This document shows, in pieces, positions 34,021-45,840 of a stretch of 64,000 nucleotides of DNA. Positions within the stretch are counted from its first letter, which is position 1. Each line of letters begins with the position of its first letter. The DNA comes from Diphasiastrum complanatum (taxonomy: Eukaryota; Streptophyta; Lycopodiopsida; Lycopodiales; Lycopodiaceae): positions 36,428,361-36,492,360 of the forward strand of contig CM055106.1 in assembly GCA_029204225.1 (NCBI GenBank), in the 5' to 3' direction. Made by a program: the position numbers and the translations under genes. The notes beneath the pieces were generated by a model. That model worked only from the letters and a program-made list of their open reading frames with translations, was not told where the DNA came from and ran no database searches.

Positions 34021-34602
34021 ATGTCTTCATCTGGTTCACATTTTTTGGATCACAGTGAGAGATTAACATCTTCCAATTATGCAATGTGAAAGATTAGAAT
34101 GGAGTATTTATTGATTCAAAAAGATGTAATGGACATTGTAAGTGGAGCTGAAGAAGCACCTGCAGCACCTAATGAAGCTACAACATTCAACAAAAGAACC
34201 ATAATTGCCCTTCATTTTATAAAAATGAATGTTGCAAATGAAGTGTTAAGAGAGATCAGTACATGCACCACTGCCAAGGATGTTTGGGACACTCTAAAAA
34301 CAATCTATGAAATTAAGAATACTTCTAGATTGCTTACACTTAGAAACCAAATCTTTCTAAGTTATCATAGAGTAGATGAGAGTGCTTCATCATATGTAAT
34401 GGGAGTGAAAGATCTTCATCAAGGGTTAGCTGGTGTTAGTTATGCTCTTAAGAACACTGAACTTGTTCAAGTAGTCCTTAATGGCCTTAGAGATGAGTAT
34501 GACAATATTGTGCAAACTTATGCTATCAAGGAGGAGCTTCCATCCTTGGAAACACTGCAAGGTGTTCTCATTGCTAAAGAAGTGGGCAAGAGAACAAGAT
34601 GC
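34021..34602 (+). pseudogene. Copia C1 Gag (UBN2-type)
   Basis: ATG at 34021 (MSSSGSHFLDHSERLTSSNY), a TGA in place of the conserved Trp of ATWK-type sequence at about 34087, then 168 open codons. These include IIALHFIKMNVANEVLREI, AKDVWDTLKTIYE, NTSRLLTLRNQIF and VQVVLNGLRDEYDN, parallel to the Gag of C3. Gag forms the particle shell. Confidence 0.85.
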
Positions 34603-35360
34603 TGAAGATCAACAGACTTTCATTGAAAGATGGTGGAGATGACAAAACACTTTTCATCAGAGACAAGTCAAGAGGCAAGGGAAAAGGTCAACAACACTTC
34701 AAGAAAGACAAAGCCAAAGAAGGTGGTGAGGATCAGTCCTCACAAACTGCAACATCCAGTGGCAATAGATCAAGCATCAAATCAAAGCAACCATTTGAGC
34801 TCGTGCACTCTGATGTTCATTTCTCATCAACTAAGAGCAAAGGAGGAGCAAATTGCTTTGTTTCCTTTGTAGATGATTATACATGATATTCTTGGATCTA
34901 TATGAAATGGTTTATGATGTTTTTCTTACTTTCAAAGCTTATGTAGAAAAGCAGTTTTCCTTCAAGTTGAAAGCTTTGAGAAGTGATAGTGGAGGAGAAT
35001 ACACTTCCAATAAGTTTAAAGACTTTTGTGAGAGAGAGGGTATTCAAAGAGAGTTTTCTTGTTCATATACTCCTCAGCAAAATGGAGTTGCTGAGAGAAA
35101 AAATAGAACTTTGTGTGAATGTGCAAAAGCCACTAGGCTAGAAGCTTCTCTGCCTAAAGAGTTTTGGGGAGAGGCAGTTGCATGTGCAAACTATCTTTGT
35201 AATAGGCTTCCTAATCTTGCAATAGGAGGAAAAACACCATTTGAGATGTTGTATAAGAAAAAGCCTAAGGTAGATCATCTTAGGATTTTTGGCTGTGTAT
35301 GCTTTGTGCATGTAACTCTAGAGACTAGGAAGAAGGAAGATCATAGTGTAGTTAAATGAA
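34599..35360 (+). pseudogene. Copia C1 integrase core
   Basis: LVHSDVHFSS, LRSDSGGEYTSNKF and PQQNGVAERKNRTLCECAK give the D,D,E triad, but the frame shifts after FVDDYT (34884). The sequence jumps from a serine-rich Gag tail straight into the core, so CCHC, protease and HHCC are deleted. TGA at 35357 interrupts before the GKR-type extension. Confidence 0.85.
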
Positions 35361-37278
35361 TTTTTGTAGGATATGCATCTACTAAAAAAGCATACAAAGT
35401 TTATCTAGCCTCTACTGACAAGAATGTTATTAGTAGAGATGTGATCTTCCTTGAAGATCAGAAGTTTAACTTGGATGATGCACAAATCAAGGAGTCTCAT
35501 GCAAGATCTACAATCATCAATCTTGATGCTTCTCAAGAAGTGGTGAGGCCGAGGCTTGAGGAGGAGCAACTTCAAGCAACCACACCAAGAAGATCTACAA
35601 GAGCAAGATCTGAGCCAAGGAGGCTCACATATGATGAGGAAGGAAGACAAGTGGAAGGTGAAACTTACTATCATGCTCTCGTCATATCAAATGAAGAGCC
35701 TAAAGATGTCCAAGAAGCACTTCAATCCAAGATGTGGGTTGAAGCAATGACCCAAGAGTTTGAAGCCTTGATGTCAAACAACACACGGGAGCTTGTGGAG
35801 CCACCAAACAACATGCATGTGATTGGATGTAAGTGGATCTTCAGAATCAAGTATAATTATGATGGATCTATCAATAAGTATAAAGCAATACTTTGTGCCA
35901 AAGGCTACTCACAAATCAAAGGTCTTGACTATGAAGACACCTTTGCACCAGTTGCAAAGATGGTAACAATCAGAATACTCATATCTCTTGCATGCTTTCA
36001 CAATTGGAGAATGTATCAGTTGGATGTTTCTAATGCCTTTCTCAATGGTTACCTCGAGGAGGAGATTTATATGGAGCAACCTCCAGGTTTTGTGAAAGAA
36101 GGGAATGAATCAAAAGTTTGTCTTTTGTTCAAAAGTCTCTATGGACTGAAACAAACACCAAGGTCTTGGTATGCAAGGCTCAACTCCTATCTCATATCAC
36201 TCAGATTTTGTCTTAGTGAATATGACCACTCTTTGTATATTAAGTTTGTAGATAATTTTGTAATTATTCTTCTCATCTGTGTAGATGATATCACTCTTTG
36301 TGGAAATAATGAGAAGTTAGTTGAATAAACTAAGCATGCACTTGGTAGTGAGTTTAAGATGCAGGACGTAGGAGTTCTTCACTATATTTTAGGCCTTGAG
36401 ATAGATTTTTTGAAAGCTCAAGCCTTTATAAGTCAAAGTAGATATGCACTTTCCATGCTCAAAAAATTCCAAATGGAAAATTGTAAAGGCATAGATACAC
36501 CTATGGAGCACATTGTAAAAGTTCTTACGAAAGATGATGAAAAATCTTTTGTGGACATCACTCTTTATAGGAGTCTTATTGGCTACTTATATGGTTAATA
36601 GTGACTAGGCCTGATCTAAGCTTCTGTGTGCATAAGCTAAGTCAACACATGCAGGATCCAAAGTTATATCATTGGAAGCTGGCTAAAAGAGTCTTGAGGT
36701 ATATATCTTCTACCTTAGATTATGGATTATTTTACAAAGGAGAAGATCTGACTTTGATTGCTTTTTCAGATTCAGATTTCGCAGAAGACAGGTTGAATAG
36801 AAAATTGTGTTCATACGGTTTAGGGTTTAGGGTTATACAATTTTTCTTGGAGAAAACTTAGTTTCTTGGCTATCAAATAAGCAAGCAACTATTTCCTTAT
36901 CATCTTGTGAAGCTGAGTATAAATACAACCACAGCAAAGGAGGTTTTATGGATCAAAAGGCTACTTTTGGAGCTAAAGTGTTATGGAGATGAAGACCTTC
37001 CAATTATCAAGAATGATAACATTTATGCTCAGGCTCTTGCAAATAATCCAATGTTCCATGCAAGGAGCAACCACATCGAGGTAGCTCATCATTTTGTAAG
37101 AGAAAAAGTCATTGGGAGAAAGATCTCATTGGAACATGTTGCATCTTCAAATTGTGTTGCAGATCTTCTCACCAAGCCATTACTCAAGAATGTCTTTATC
37201 AAGATGAGGTCTAATCTTGGCCTTATTTCGAAGTCCATGTTGGATAGGAACATAAATTTTAAGGAGTGTGAAGATTAG
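35361..37278 (+). pseudogene. Copia C1 reverse transcriptase and RNase H
   Basis: RT motifs: GCKWIFRIKYNYDGSINKYK, FAPVAKMVTIRILISLA, QLDVSNAFLNGYLEEEIYM and LLICVDDITL. The catalytic loop reads CVDD where C3 has YVDD. Stops at 36326, 36596-36600 and 36859 break it. The RNase H region has FSDSDFAEDR, then NPMFHARSNHIEVAHHFV and VADLLTKPL to the TAG at 37276. It ends about 65 bp before the 3' LTR. Confidence 0.88.
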
Positions 37279-37343
37279 TAAAATATTATCTTCCTATCTC
37301 GAGTTTTGAGGCCATGTTCCATGGTTATTTCCATTATAATCTA

Positions 37344-37969
37344 CGTTGTACTAAAAGTTGTGTGAATTGAGCACATAACCTTCTAGCAAGTTTGAGTTAG
37401 GTAGATTCAAATTTGATGACATGCAATAGTTTAGATAGCATGCAATGTCTTTTTGTGTGCATGCAAGCCACATGCAATCAGTGCATGCAACATGCAAAGT
37501 GGTTTCTGTGATCTACACATGTCTAGGCAGTTTTATGAGTTGACATGCAGCTGAAAATGCAATATCCATGCATGCAGTTACAGATGTGGATCCCTGGTAG
37601 TTGATTTAACTCAGTTAAGTGGACTTTCCATGCAACTCCACTGTAGGAATTCGAGTCTCTTTGATGTAGGGAAATCTTGGCATGTTTTGCCATATTGTGA
37701 ATAATGAGATTTTGGTGTTTTGGACTCATTCTCTTTCTACCCGAGTGGTCATCATTGATTTTCTCTCTCTACCCGGGAGCACTTAGAATTATTTATGACA
37801 TTCGATTCTCATAGTAAGAAGTTAGATTTTTCAGTCAGATGTATGTCATTGTGCTCTTGCCTTAGATTTTTCAAGTATACTATTCTCTGATCAATCTTGT
37901 GCAATCACAACACCTCAGTAAGATCCTGTAGGGTGTGTGGTGAAGTTCACATGTGCTAAAATGTTCGCA
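37344..37969 (+). repeat. Copia C1 3' LTR
   Basis: Aligns with the 5' LTR from GTTGTAC through AGTGCTCTTG and GGGTGTGTGGTGAAG. It lacks the segment AGAATCTCCCATACTAAGCACTT found in the 5' copy. From GTGCTAAAA (37961) it changes to TGTTCGCAAAC, probably the start of the C2 LTR, so the last ~8 bp are uncertain. Confidence 0.82.
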
Positions 37970-38192
37970 AACAGCACAAACAACAGGAGAGGGCCGAACG
38001 ATGCAAAACAAAAATGTTTGAGACAGCCGAAGGTCGAATGCTTTTGACACCTCATGTTCAAAAGGACCGAGAAGATCAAAGAGTGTTAGGACGTGCCTAA
38101 TCCATCGCTCTTGTAATCTATGATTAGTCTTAGATTGTTTAATCTATCTAATCAAGATATTACTTGTATATATGCAATCACTAGATGCACCA

Positions 38193-38267
<75 letters not shown>

Positions 38268-38723
38268 GATAGACAGAAATACATAATAGAAAAATCCGCC
38301 AGTGTGCGAGATACTGTAAGCAGAATCCACATAGATCCAATAAATCCACTAGTAAGCGAAACATTGTTCGTGGGAGAACACCGCTTCTCTCACGCCAATG
38401 CGTTGTGTGAGTCTGTCTCATAGTGCTTAAACCAAGAGGATCAATAGATGGTGTTCTAGCTGTTATGCACATATCATTCTTAATTTGTATGATCTCGATT
38501 GAATTATTGTATGCTTATTGTTCGTGTATCTCATTCGCTTTGTTTTATCTATTCTGCACATAGGTTCAATCCTGTTGAATGCTGAATTTACTTAAACGTA
38601 GTTCAGTAGTGTCTGACTACATTCTGGAGGATTGTAGGAATGATATAGCATGTAGTGACCAGCAATCATATCCGAACTCCATCCGAATTTATTCGCGTTT
38701 ATTTCGTGTTCTGCTTCACATCA
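37962..38723 (+). repeat. Copia C2 5' LTR
   Basis: Starts TGTTCGCAAAC; ends TTCACATCA one base before a TGGTATTAGAGC primer site. It contains the (TA)n(CA)n microsatellite. The first ~400 bp match 31331-31760. Confidence 0.68.
38195..38267. repeat. (TA)n(CA)n microsatellite inside the C2 LTR
   Basis: About 27 TA units followed by about 9 CA units. At the equivalent point the other LTR copy has only gatatatatag, so the array expanded after the copies separated. Confidence 0.95.
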
Positions 38724-38724
38724 G

Positions 38725-38736
38725 TGGTATTAGAGC
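38725..38736 (+). promoter_or_regulatory. Copia C2 primer binding site
   Basis: TGGTATTAGAGC, one mismatch to the tRNA-iMet primer site, one base after the LTR. Confidence 0.78.
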
Positions 38737-38849
38737 TTCATCACGACATGCTTATATCCGAGACATGATACAACTAAAGAGCTATCAGATCCAGGAGACA
38801 AGCATTCAAGACAAGAAACCATTGGCAAGTGAAAACACAGTTCACATCA

Positions 38850-39960
38850 ATGGCTTCAATAAGCAGTATACAATAAAAAATCTGTATGATCCTCGACTCA
38901 GCCGGGTCGAACTTCCTAGCATGGAAGATAAAGACCTCTCTCATATTGAAGGGAGAAGGGCTATGGCCCTGGGTAGACGGCACCGAGGACATGCCTACAA
39001 CTACAGACAAAGAGCTACGAGAATGGAGAGAGAAGAACGACAAGGCAGTAGCCGTGTTGTCATCATCCATCGAGGATAGCCTGACACTTGACTTCGCAAC
39101 ACTCTCTGATGCAAGAGAGATGTGGGATACATTGCTTACCAGATTTTAGACAAAATCACACAGCCAGATAATGCTTCTTGAAGATCAACTGACAAATCTG
39201 TGATGGGATGGCAGACACCTTACCTCCTTTATCAGAAAGATAAAGGATATGTTCCTCTCATTACACAATGTCGAAATAGAGAATGTAGTATCGGCAGAGA
39301 AATAGCTCACCAATCTGCTAAGAGCTTTACCAAGATCTTTCCAGACAACCCAAACGTTGCTAGCAAAGGATCCAATCATGACACTCAAAAAGGTAGTGAT
39401 CGAGATTCGAGAAGAAGTCGAAGCTTGTGAACACCTTGATCATAAGGATGCTTCTAACCAAGCTCTGTACAACAACAAGGAGAAGACAAAGAAGCAGTTC
39501 AAGCCTATGAGGGAGTCGGCAAGATCAAGACCAACAAGCAAGGATCCAACAAAGACTGATGGAAGAATAAAAAAAAGCCCAAACAGTAGAATGGTGACAA
39601 GAAGATATGTGTGAGATATAGACGCAAAGGACATATTGTCGATTCGTGTTGGCTCAATCCGAAGATTGAGTGTATCCATTGTCACAAGAAGGGTCATGTT
39701 GCCATGGACTGTTACCAGAACCCAAGAAACAAACAAGATCAAGACAAACAGGAGAACAATAATAGTTCGTCCTATGTCGAAGAGCCAAAAAACTCGCAGA
39801 TGGGCGAAGAAAAATTGAATCATAGGAATTCGACCACCTACATCTGTGTAGACATGTGTGCAGTATCGACACTTGACACACAGGAGGTAATCCTTGATTC
39901 AGAAAGATCCATCAAGATTTATTATTCTTGGAGACGGATCGAAACATCAAATGAATGATA
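38850..39960 (+). pseudogene. Copia C2 Gag with two zinc knuckles
   Basis: ATG at 38850, a TAA nine codons on, then GSNFLAWKIKTSLILKGEGL, DKAVAVLSSSIEDSL and LSDAREMWDTLLTRF. Further Gag (VVIEIREEVEACEHLDHK) follows after shifts. Knuckle 1 at ~39606 (CVRYRRKGHIVDSC) has lost a cysteine; knuckle 2 (CIHCHKKGHVAMDC) is a perfect CCHC. The spelling differs from C1 and C3, so this is another Copia lineage. Confidence 0.8.
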
Positions 39961-39973
39961 TTGGTTCGTTGTG

Positions 39974-40319
39974 AGTTGCAAGAATAGCAAATGTTGGGAT
40001 GCATGTGACGTTTTCACATGAAACATGTAATGTTGTTGATGCAAGCACCAGTACATTCATTACACAAGGTAGACGAAAAGGCAACCTATATCACTTGAAG
40101 GTACGTCTACTTGCAGATCAATTGCATCAAACCACCCATGATGATGATTCGTCAGATATTCTATGGCACAGGAGACTATGCCATATGAACTCAATGGCAT
40201 TGTATCAAGCAAGCCATCATGGAGCTATCGCAGGGGTGAGCATCTCGAATGCAACCAGTTCGATGACCTATGATGCATGTATAAAAGGTAAGATATCACG
40301 TACTCCTTTTGTCAAGGAC
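39974..40319 (+). pseudogene. Copia C2 pre-integrase segment, copy A
   Basis: QGRRKGNLYHLKV, ILWHRRLCHMNSMALYQASH and DACIKGKISRTPF form the integrase zinc-binding (HHCC) region. It is cut at 40319 by the LTR of G1'. The same ~340 bp recurs at 44811-45154. Confidence 0.85.
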
Positions 40320-41427
40320 TGTTGGCAGATTCCAGAGAATCTCCAAATGCCGAGCCAAGCCAAAGACACATAATACCTCTCACCCATGACCGAGGAGGTC
40401 TCAGAAGGATGAGAGCAGAAGAAGCTGAGAGTCGAACATGAGAGCCAAGAAATTACTAGCTAGGATGACAATGAAATATCTATGTGAGCCTACATGGTGT
40501 ATCCCATAGAAGGAACGACCATGTAGGAGCTAGTCATATTTCCTAGGCTTTGTAAATAAATGTAGACCCCCCTTAAATTAGTTAGGGTGAGCCACATTCT
40601 GATGATGACCTTTAGTGGAAGGGCAAATTCCACATGTAATTTCTAGTTTGGTGGAATTGCCACTTAGGCTCCACATGGGCAGCCTTCTTGCTTATTTAAG
40701 GGCCCCCCTCTCTTGTGAGGGAGCTTTTGAATATATTGTCAAGTCCTCTTGAGTAAATAAAGAAGATCCTCCACGAGTTCTTGATAATTACTAAGCTCCT
40801 TGTTCATGGCAATGTTCTTGAGTGAAGTTTCTATGAGCATGCTTTGATTCCCTTGTATTGTGGATTAACTAGGTTCTTGTTTTCTTCCTTGCTTAGTTGT
40901 GGATTAGAATTCATTTCTTGTTGTGGAATAAGGTAGAAATCAGCATGCAAGTAAGCTAAATAGGCTGGTTTGTGGTGTAGATCTTGCATACTTTCTTACA
41001 TTCCATTTCTTGATTGTTCTTGGGCATTCTAAGCATAAAAAGATGAGTGTTTCTTGATTCTTGGACTGTCAAAATGTTGTTAGGAATCTTGTTTCTTGTT
41101 TCTTGTTTCTGTAGTTAATCTTGTTCTTGATTGCTTTCTGATTTAGTAGACAGTGGTAGGATTGCTTCCTGTTCCAGAACGTTGATCTTCTTGAGCTAAG
41201 TCTGGTTACATGGCTGGTTTATGCATGTAGCTGAGTATTGGATACGTGACTCCCCACTGACAGGCTGGGGAATACTTGCTGTGAATTGAGAAAACACTTC
41301 TGCTGAAACCGTTCTAATAAGAAGAACAAATCGCAAGGAACCATAATCTCCAGAGAATGAAGAAAAATCAGTAAGAAGAAGTAAAATAAACAAAACCGTG
41401 TTCACAGATTCAATGAATCTGTGAACA
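40320..41427 (+). repeat. Gypsy G1' 5' LTR with palindromic 3' end
   Basis: TGTTGGCAGATTCC ... GAATCTGTGAACA, 1108 bp. The inverted sequence at 47021-48106 is the same family. It contains TATTTAAG at 40693-40700. The last 29 bases (41399-41427) are a near-perfect palindrome: TGTTCACAGATTC, 3-nt loop, GAATCTGTGAACA. Confidence 0.9.
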
Positions 41428-41689
41428 TTTGGCACCATTCCACAACTACACAAACATTAAACCAAACCATATATTTCTATCCTGTGCTGTCAAACAATCG
41501 CTTTGCGAACTCCCACATGTTCATTGCAGAGCTCGTCACTTTGGACCTGACCGACGTGCAGCTCATTATTCAATCGGGGTTTCATGCTCCTTACCAAGCC
41601 GAGCTCCACGACTCATGTCTAGACCAGATCGCTACCTACTTACTCTCGACCGAGCCACAACTTCAAAATCTTGACATGTCCTGAGTTTC
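41428..41689 (+). other. G1' primer site region and start of leader
   Basis: TTTGGCACCATTCC follows the LTR, an eroded form of the TTGGCGCCATT-type primer region used by plant Gypsy elements. I do not assign a tRNA. Confidence 0.55.
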
Positions 41690-42110
41690 ACCTCAACCGA
41701 TGCTCTTTGTTCAAATCTCGACCAGAGCCATAAGTCTAGATTTCGACCGAAGGCCTCTTTAACATCTCGATCGAAGGCAACCTTCAAATCTCAACCGAAG
41801 CCTTCAGTCCTGATCTTAGTCGAAGCGTTCTTTCACATCTCAACCAGAGCCGAAGCGCTCTGTGTAATCTCAGCCGAAGGCAACCTTCAAATCTCAACCG
41901 AAGCCTTCAGTCCTGATCTCAGTCGAAGCGCTCCTTGAAATCTCAACCGAAGCCTTCAGTCCTAATCTCAGCCGAAGCGCTCATTCGCATCTCAACCAGA
42001 GCCAAAGCGCTATGTTTAATCTCAACCGAAGACAACCTTCAAATCTCAACCGAAACCTTTAGTCCTGATCTCAACTGAAGCGCTCCTTCAAATCTCAACT
42101 GAAGTCGATA
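41690..42110 (+). repeat. Imperfect tandem array AATCTCAACCGAAG... in the G1' leader
   Basis: The words AATCTCAACCGAAG, CCTTCAGTCCTGATCTCAG and GAAGCGCTC recur about every 20-40 bp over 400 bp, ending at the Gag start ATG (42118). Confidence 0.9.
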
Positions 42111-42117
42111 TTCCAGG

Positions 42118-43709
42118 ATGAAATCCCAAGTCCAAGAGCCATCCACCAACCCATTCGACAGATGGGAACCCATGCGTTACGAAGCTCCATATGAACGACC
42201 ACATTTTTATGCTGCCGAGTCTTCACATGCACGAGCTCACTTAAATGGAGCTTTTTCAAATAATGTTCCACGTACTGAAAAACGTACCCCAAAGCTAGAT
42301 TTACCTAAGTAGGATGGTAACACTGATCCTCAAAGATTTTTTTAAGTCTTGGAGGACCCATGTGATGTTTATGGCAAAACATCACCGGACGTCATGGTAC
42401 AGCTCTTCTCGATGACCATGATCGATCGAGCATGAGAGTGGTTTTTTAACCTTGATCGTGAAGATAAACATGACTGGTCCTTGAAGGAGGCCTTTATCAA
42501 ACGCTTCAAGCCATTTCGCTTGTTAGAAAGTCCTTTTGTAAAGCTCAGTAACATCAAAATGACGAAAGACGAGAAAGTACGTGACTATATTGAACGATTT
42601 AAAAGATTAAAAAGTCAAGTACAAGAGCAAATCATCGAGTCCATGCTCATAATTTGGTTCCTCGTTGGACTTCCACGATGGATATGACGTGAACTTCGTT
42701 CCAATGATGAATATACATCATTGAAACAAGCCATGTCTGATGTCATTCGGGAAGAAGACGAGGGCTCAGATGTTGATGAACCACGTGAACGGAGAGCACA
42801 TCGTGTTGTCCAAGAAGCTCGACCAAATGACGAAACTCGAGAACAGTTGTGAAAAACACAGATGGAGTTGCTTAACCAGCAACACCAACAACAGATGCAA
42901 AAACTCACAAAAGAGTTTCAAAATACTCTTAAGTCTATCTAGAGTTTGATGCCATGTCAGTTACCCACTGGCCAAATCCACCATATATGAGAGAATACGT
43001 GGTGCCCTCACTGTCAGGGTGCACACACTGGCAATGAGTGCCCTTCATACCAACCAGTCCCATATACTTCCTTGATCAAATGTGACATCTGCGACTTTAT
43101 GGGGCATCAACCATTTATTTCACAACACCAACACACACGCTATCAACCACGAAACAACCAGGTCCATATACAAGAGTTTCCCAGACAACCTAGACATGAA
43201 CCTCACCCACAGTAGCGCTCATAGGACCACCACCACGAGGACAACAAGATCAAGGAGCACAAAAACATACAAATCCTTGAGAGCCTACACAAACACATCT
43301 TGTTGAAAACTCCTACGATCAATCCTATCATCACGATAAAACACTTCCGTCATCTGGTGCTCACCAATATCAGATCGACAACTCATGCTCATGCAAATGA
43401 GATGAGTATTCTACACCACCAGAAAACCCAGCACAGCTAGCCATCCAAGATGGTTACTCTATCGCCACAGGACCCATGAGTAACCGCTGCCTCATTTGTG
43501 GTGAAACAGGACATTTCATGGCTGACTGTAAAGTAAAAACCAATACCATGCGGAATGTCCAGACTGTGTTTGCAAACACAGCTTCAAGTATTGTCCTAAA
43601 CAACCTAACAGGATTCTTCCAGCACGTCATATATCATCCAAACCTGTTAGAATTCTCACTAGAGCACAATGCCAACAACAAAAACAGCAGCAAAACCATG
43701 GAAAATTAG
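42118..43709 (+). pseudogene. Gypsy G1' Gag with zinc knuckle
   Basis: ATG at 42118, then Gag core after shifts and stops: AREWFFNLDRED-like (TGA inside), WSLKEAFIKRFKPF, KDEKVRDYIERFKRLKSQV. A CCHC knuckle near 43488 reads CLICGETGHFMADC. Confidence 0.82.
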
Positions 43710-44049
43710 CTGACCCACGTGGTAGCCATTTGACGGCTTCCACATTACCAAAAGACTACCTAGACCCAAAAGTGGAACAAAGGCAATACAATGAATTTCG
43801 AGATGAGTTTTTGCGAGAGGAAGAACATACAGAAAGTCTGTTATCCGCTCATATCCCGAAAAGGAGCAATCTCTGCAGGTACTTGAAGTATTTTCTGACC
43901 TCCTGCATGCTCAACTCACCATGTCATTCCATAGCGCAGTAAAATCTTTCACCGGGCTTCAACGTTATATCCATCGCAGTTTTCAGCTGCCTACTATTCC
44001 TGGTGAACAGCGAAAAACATAAGAGATTCCTGAAATTCCCTAGATTCAT

Positions 44050-44810
44050 ATGAATCTGCTGAATATAGGTGTTGCTAAGGGGGCTAGCATCACCCTACCT
44101 TTGTCCTATAAAGATTATCCCACAGTCTCTGCTATCCTAGATAGCGGATCAGGCTTTAACATAATGGCTTTGTCCTTGGCACAGTCATGGGGCTTCCATA
44201 CCCTCGATCAACCACAATATAAACTTCGAATGGCTGATCAACGAGTTATTGACCCTGCTGGTCATTTATCAAATATAAAAGTTTGAATAGCAGGTGTCAA
44301 ATTTGTGATAGATTGTGTCATCTTAAATTTACCAGAAGATACCAATACATATAAACTCCTTCTTGGTACACCTTGGCTCTAGATGGCCGGTGTTGTCCAA
44401 GATTAGAAACATAGCAAAATTACCTTTGGCAACCATGATAAACGAGTCATTGTTGACTCAAATGGCCATGTCAAGCTCGCCAAGGTATACGATGATTGGT
44501 CATCCACAACATATGATGAATCAGATAGTGTCCCAATCCAACCAAAAGGCCACTATACACGATCCACGGACATAATCAATTGGGGTCAAGCACTTGCCAC
44601 CATGGACTGTGCTGATTCTAATCGATGTCGTATCGAAACTGCTGCAGCAGATATGGATATTCTCCCATCTTCTAGAGACATTGACACACCCATCATTCCA
44701 CTTATGATGATTGACCTGATTCCTATAGCTTGGTGCCCAGGAGAACCTAGTGTCTCTACTGCCCATGTTTTGGAAGAAGTAATTCTACACTGTAGCAGGA
44801 CTTGCTATCA
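44050..44810 (+). pseudogene. Gypsy G1' aspartic protease
   Basis: TVSAILDSGSGFNIMALSLA carries the DSG active site; then FVIDCVILNLP and YKLLLGTPWL*MAG, the flap-to-end region of retropepsins. TGA at 44284 and TAG at 44380 break the frame. Sequence to 44810 is the protease-RT linker. Confidence 0.85.
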
Positions 44811-45840
44811 GTTGCAAGAATAGCAGATGCTGGGATGCGTGTGATGTATTCACATGAAACATGTAACGTTGTTGATGCAAGCACCAGTACATTGATTACA
44901 CAAGGTAGACGAAAAGACAACCTATATCACTTGAAGGTACATCTACTTGCAGATCAATTGCATCAAACCCATGATGATGATTCGTCAGATATTCTATGGC
45001 ACAGGAGACTATGCCATATGAACTCAATGGCATTGTATCAGGCAAGCCATCATGGAGCTATCATAGGGGTGAGCATCTCGAATGCAACCAGTTCGATGAC
45101 CTATGATGCATGTATAAAAGGTAAGATATCACATACTCCGTTTGTCAAGGACTCCTACAGAACGACAAAGATTCTGGAGTTAGTACATTCGAACATCTGC
45201 GGACCTTTCGACGTGATCTCAGTAGGTGGCTCGAAGTACTATATCACCTTTATTGATGATTACAGTAAGTTTGCCCCATTCTACTTCATTCACAACAAAT
45301 CAAAGGCATTCGACAAGTTCATAAAATATGTGAACTAGGTAGAAAGATGCACAAGAAACAAGATGAAGCAGATCAAAATAGATCGAGGTGGAGAATACAT
45401 CTCAAATCGATTCACTGATTTCTGCAATGATCAAAAAATCATGCATAGAAGGGCAACATCCTATACGCCGTAGCACAATGGTGTTGTAGAAACAAATAAC
45501 AGGACTCTCATGGAAGCCGCTAGGTGCATGATGGCCTATTCAAAGGCTCCAAGAGTGTTGTGGGCTGAAGTAGTAGCTACAGCTGCTTACATTCAGAATA
45601 GGATAGGAAAATCTGGTGTTCCTCACACAATACCACACGAACTATGGTGGGGTATATGTACATGTTTTCGACAAGCTTCAAAAGAAGCTTGATGAGAAAG
45701 CATAACAAGGATATCTTGTAGGATATGACAATCATTCGTCATACTACAAAATCTATATGCTAGAGACAAACACGGTGAAGACAATCAGAGACGTCAAGTT
45801 CAGTAGAGACCAGCAACATCATTTTGTGTGCATTCAGATT
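44811..45840 (+). pseudogene. Copia C2 integrase, copy B
   Basis: The first ~340 bp repeat 39974-40319; then ILELVHSNICGPFDV, FIDDYSKFAPFYF, IKIDRGGEYISNRF and NGVVETNNRTLMEAARCM. The first catalytic aspartate (LVHSD) is N here, and TAG/TAA stops occur at 45336, 45470 and 45690-45703. It ends near 45840 before any RT. Confidence 0.85.

Larger units (their letters stand above)
32591..37969 (+). mobile_element. Copia C1: LTR retrotransposon with internal deletion
   Basis: Two LTRs in direct orientation, a tRNA-iMet primer site and a gag-IN-RT-RH remnant. Compared with Copia C3, the segment from the Gag tail to the integrase DDE domain is missing (zinc knuckle, protease, integrase HHCC). Several stops and shifts are present. 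LTR copies differ at many positions, so it is old. A 5-bp target duplication is not apparent: the left flank is a microsatellite and the right end is overlapped by C2. Confidence 0.9.
40320..44810 (+). mobile_element. Gypsy G1': 5' LTR, leader, gag and protease only
   Basis: A 1.1-kb LTR, primer-site region, tandem-repeat leader, Gag, zinc knuckle and aspartic protease. RT, RNase H, integrase and the 3' LTR are absent, and the sequence changes abruptly to Copia C2 at 44811. Many stops. It is inserted in Copia C2 after TCAAGGAC. Confidence 0.85.

Noticed and set aside
38144-38472. ORFs over the TA/CA microsatellite
   Set aside because: Ile-Tyr and Thr-His runs from the repeat; the sequence is an LTR.
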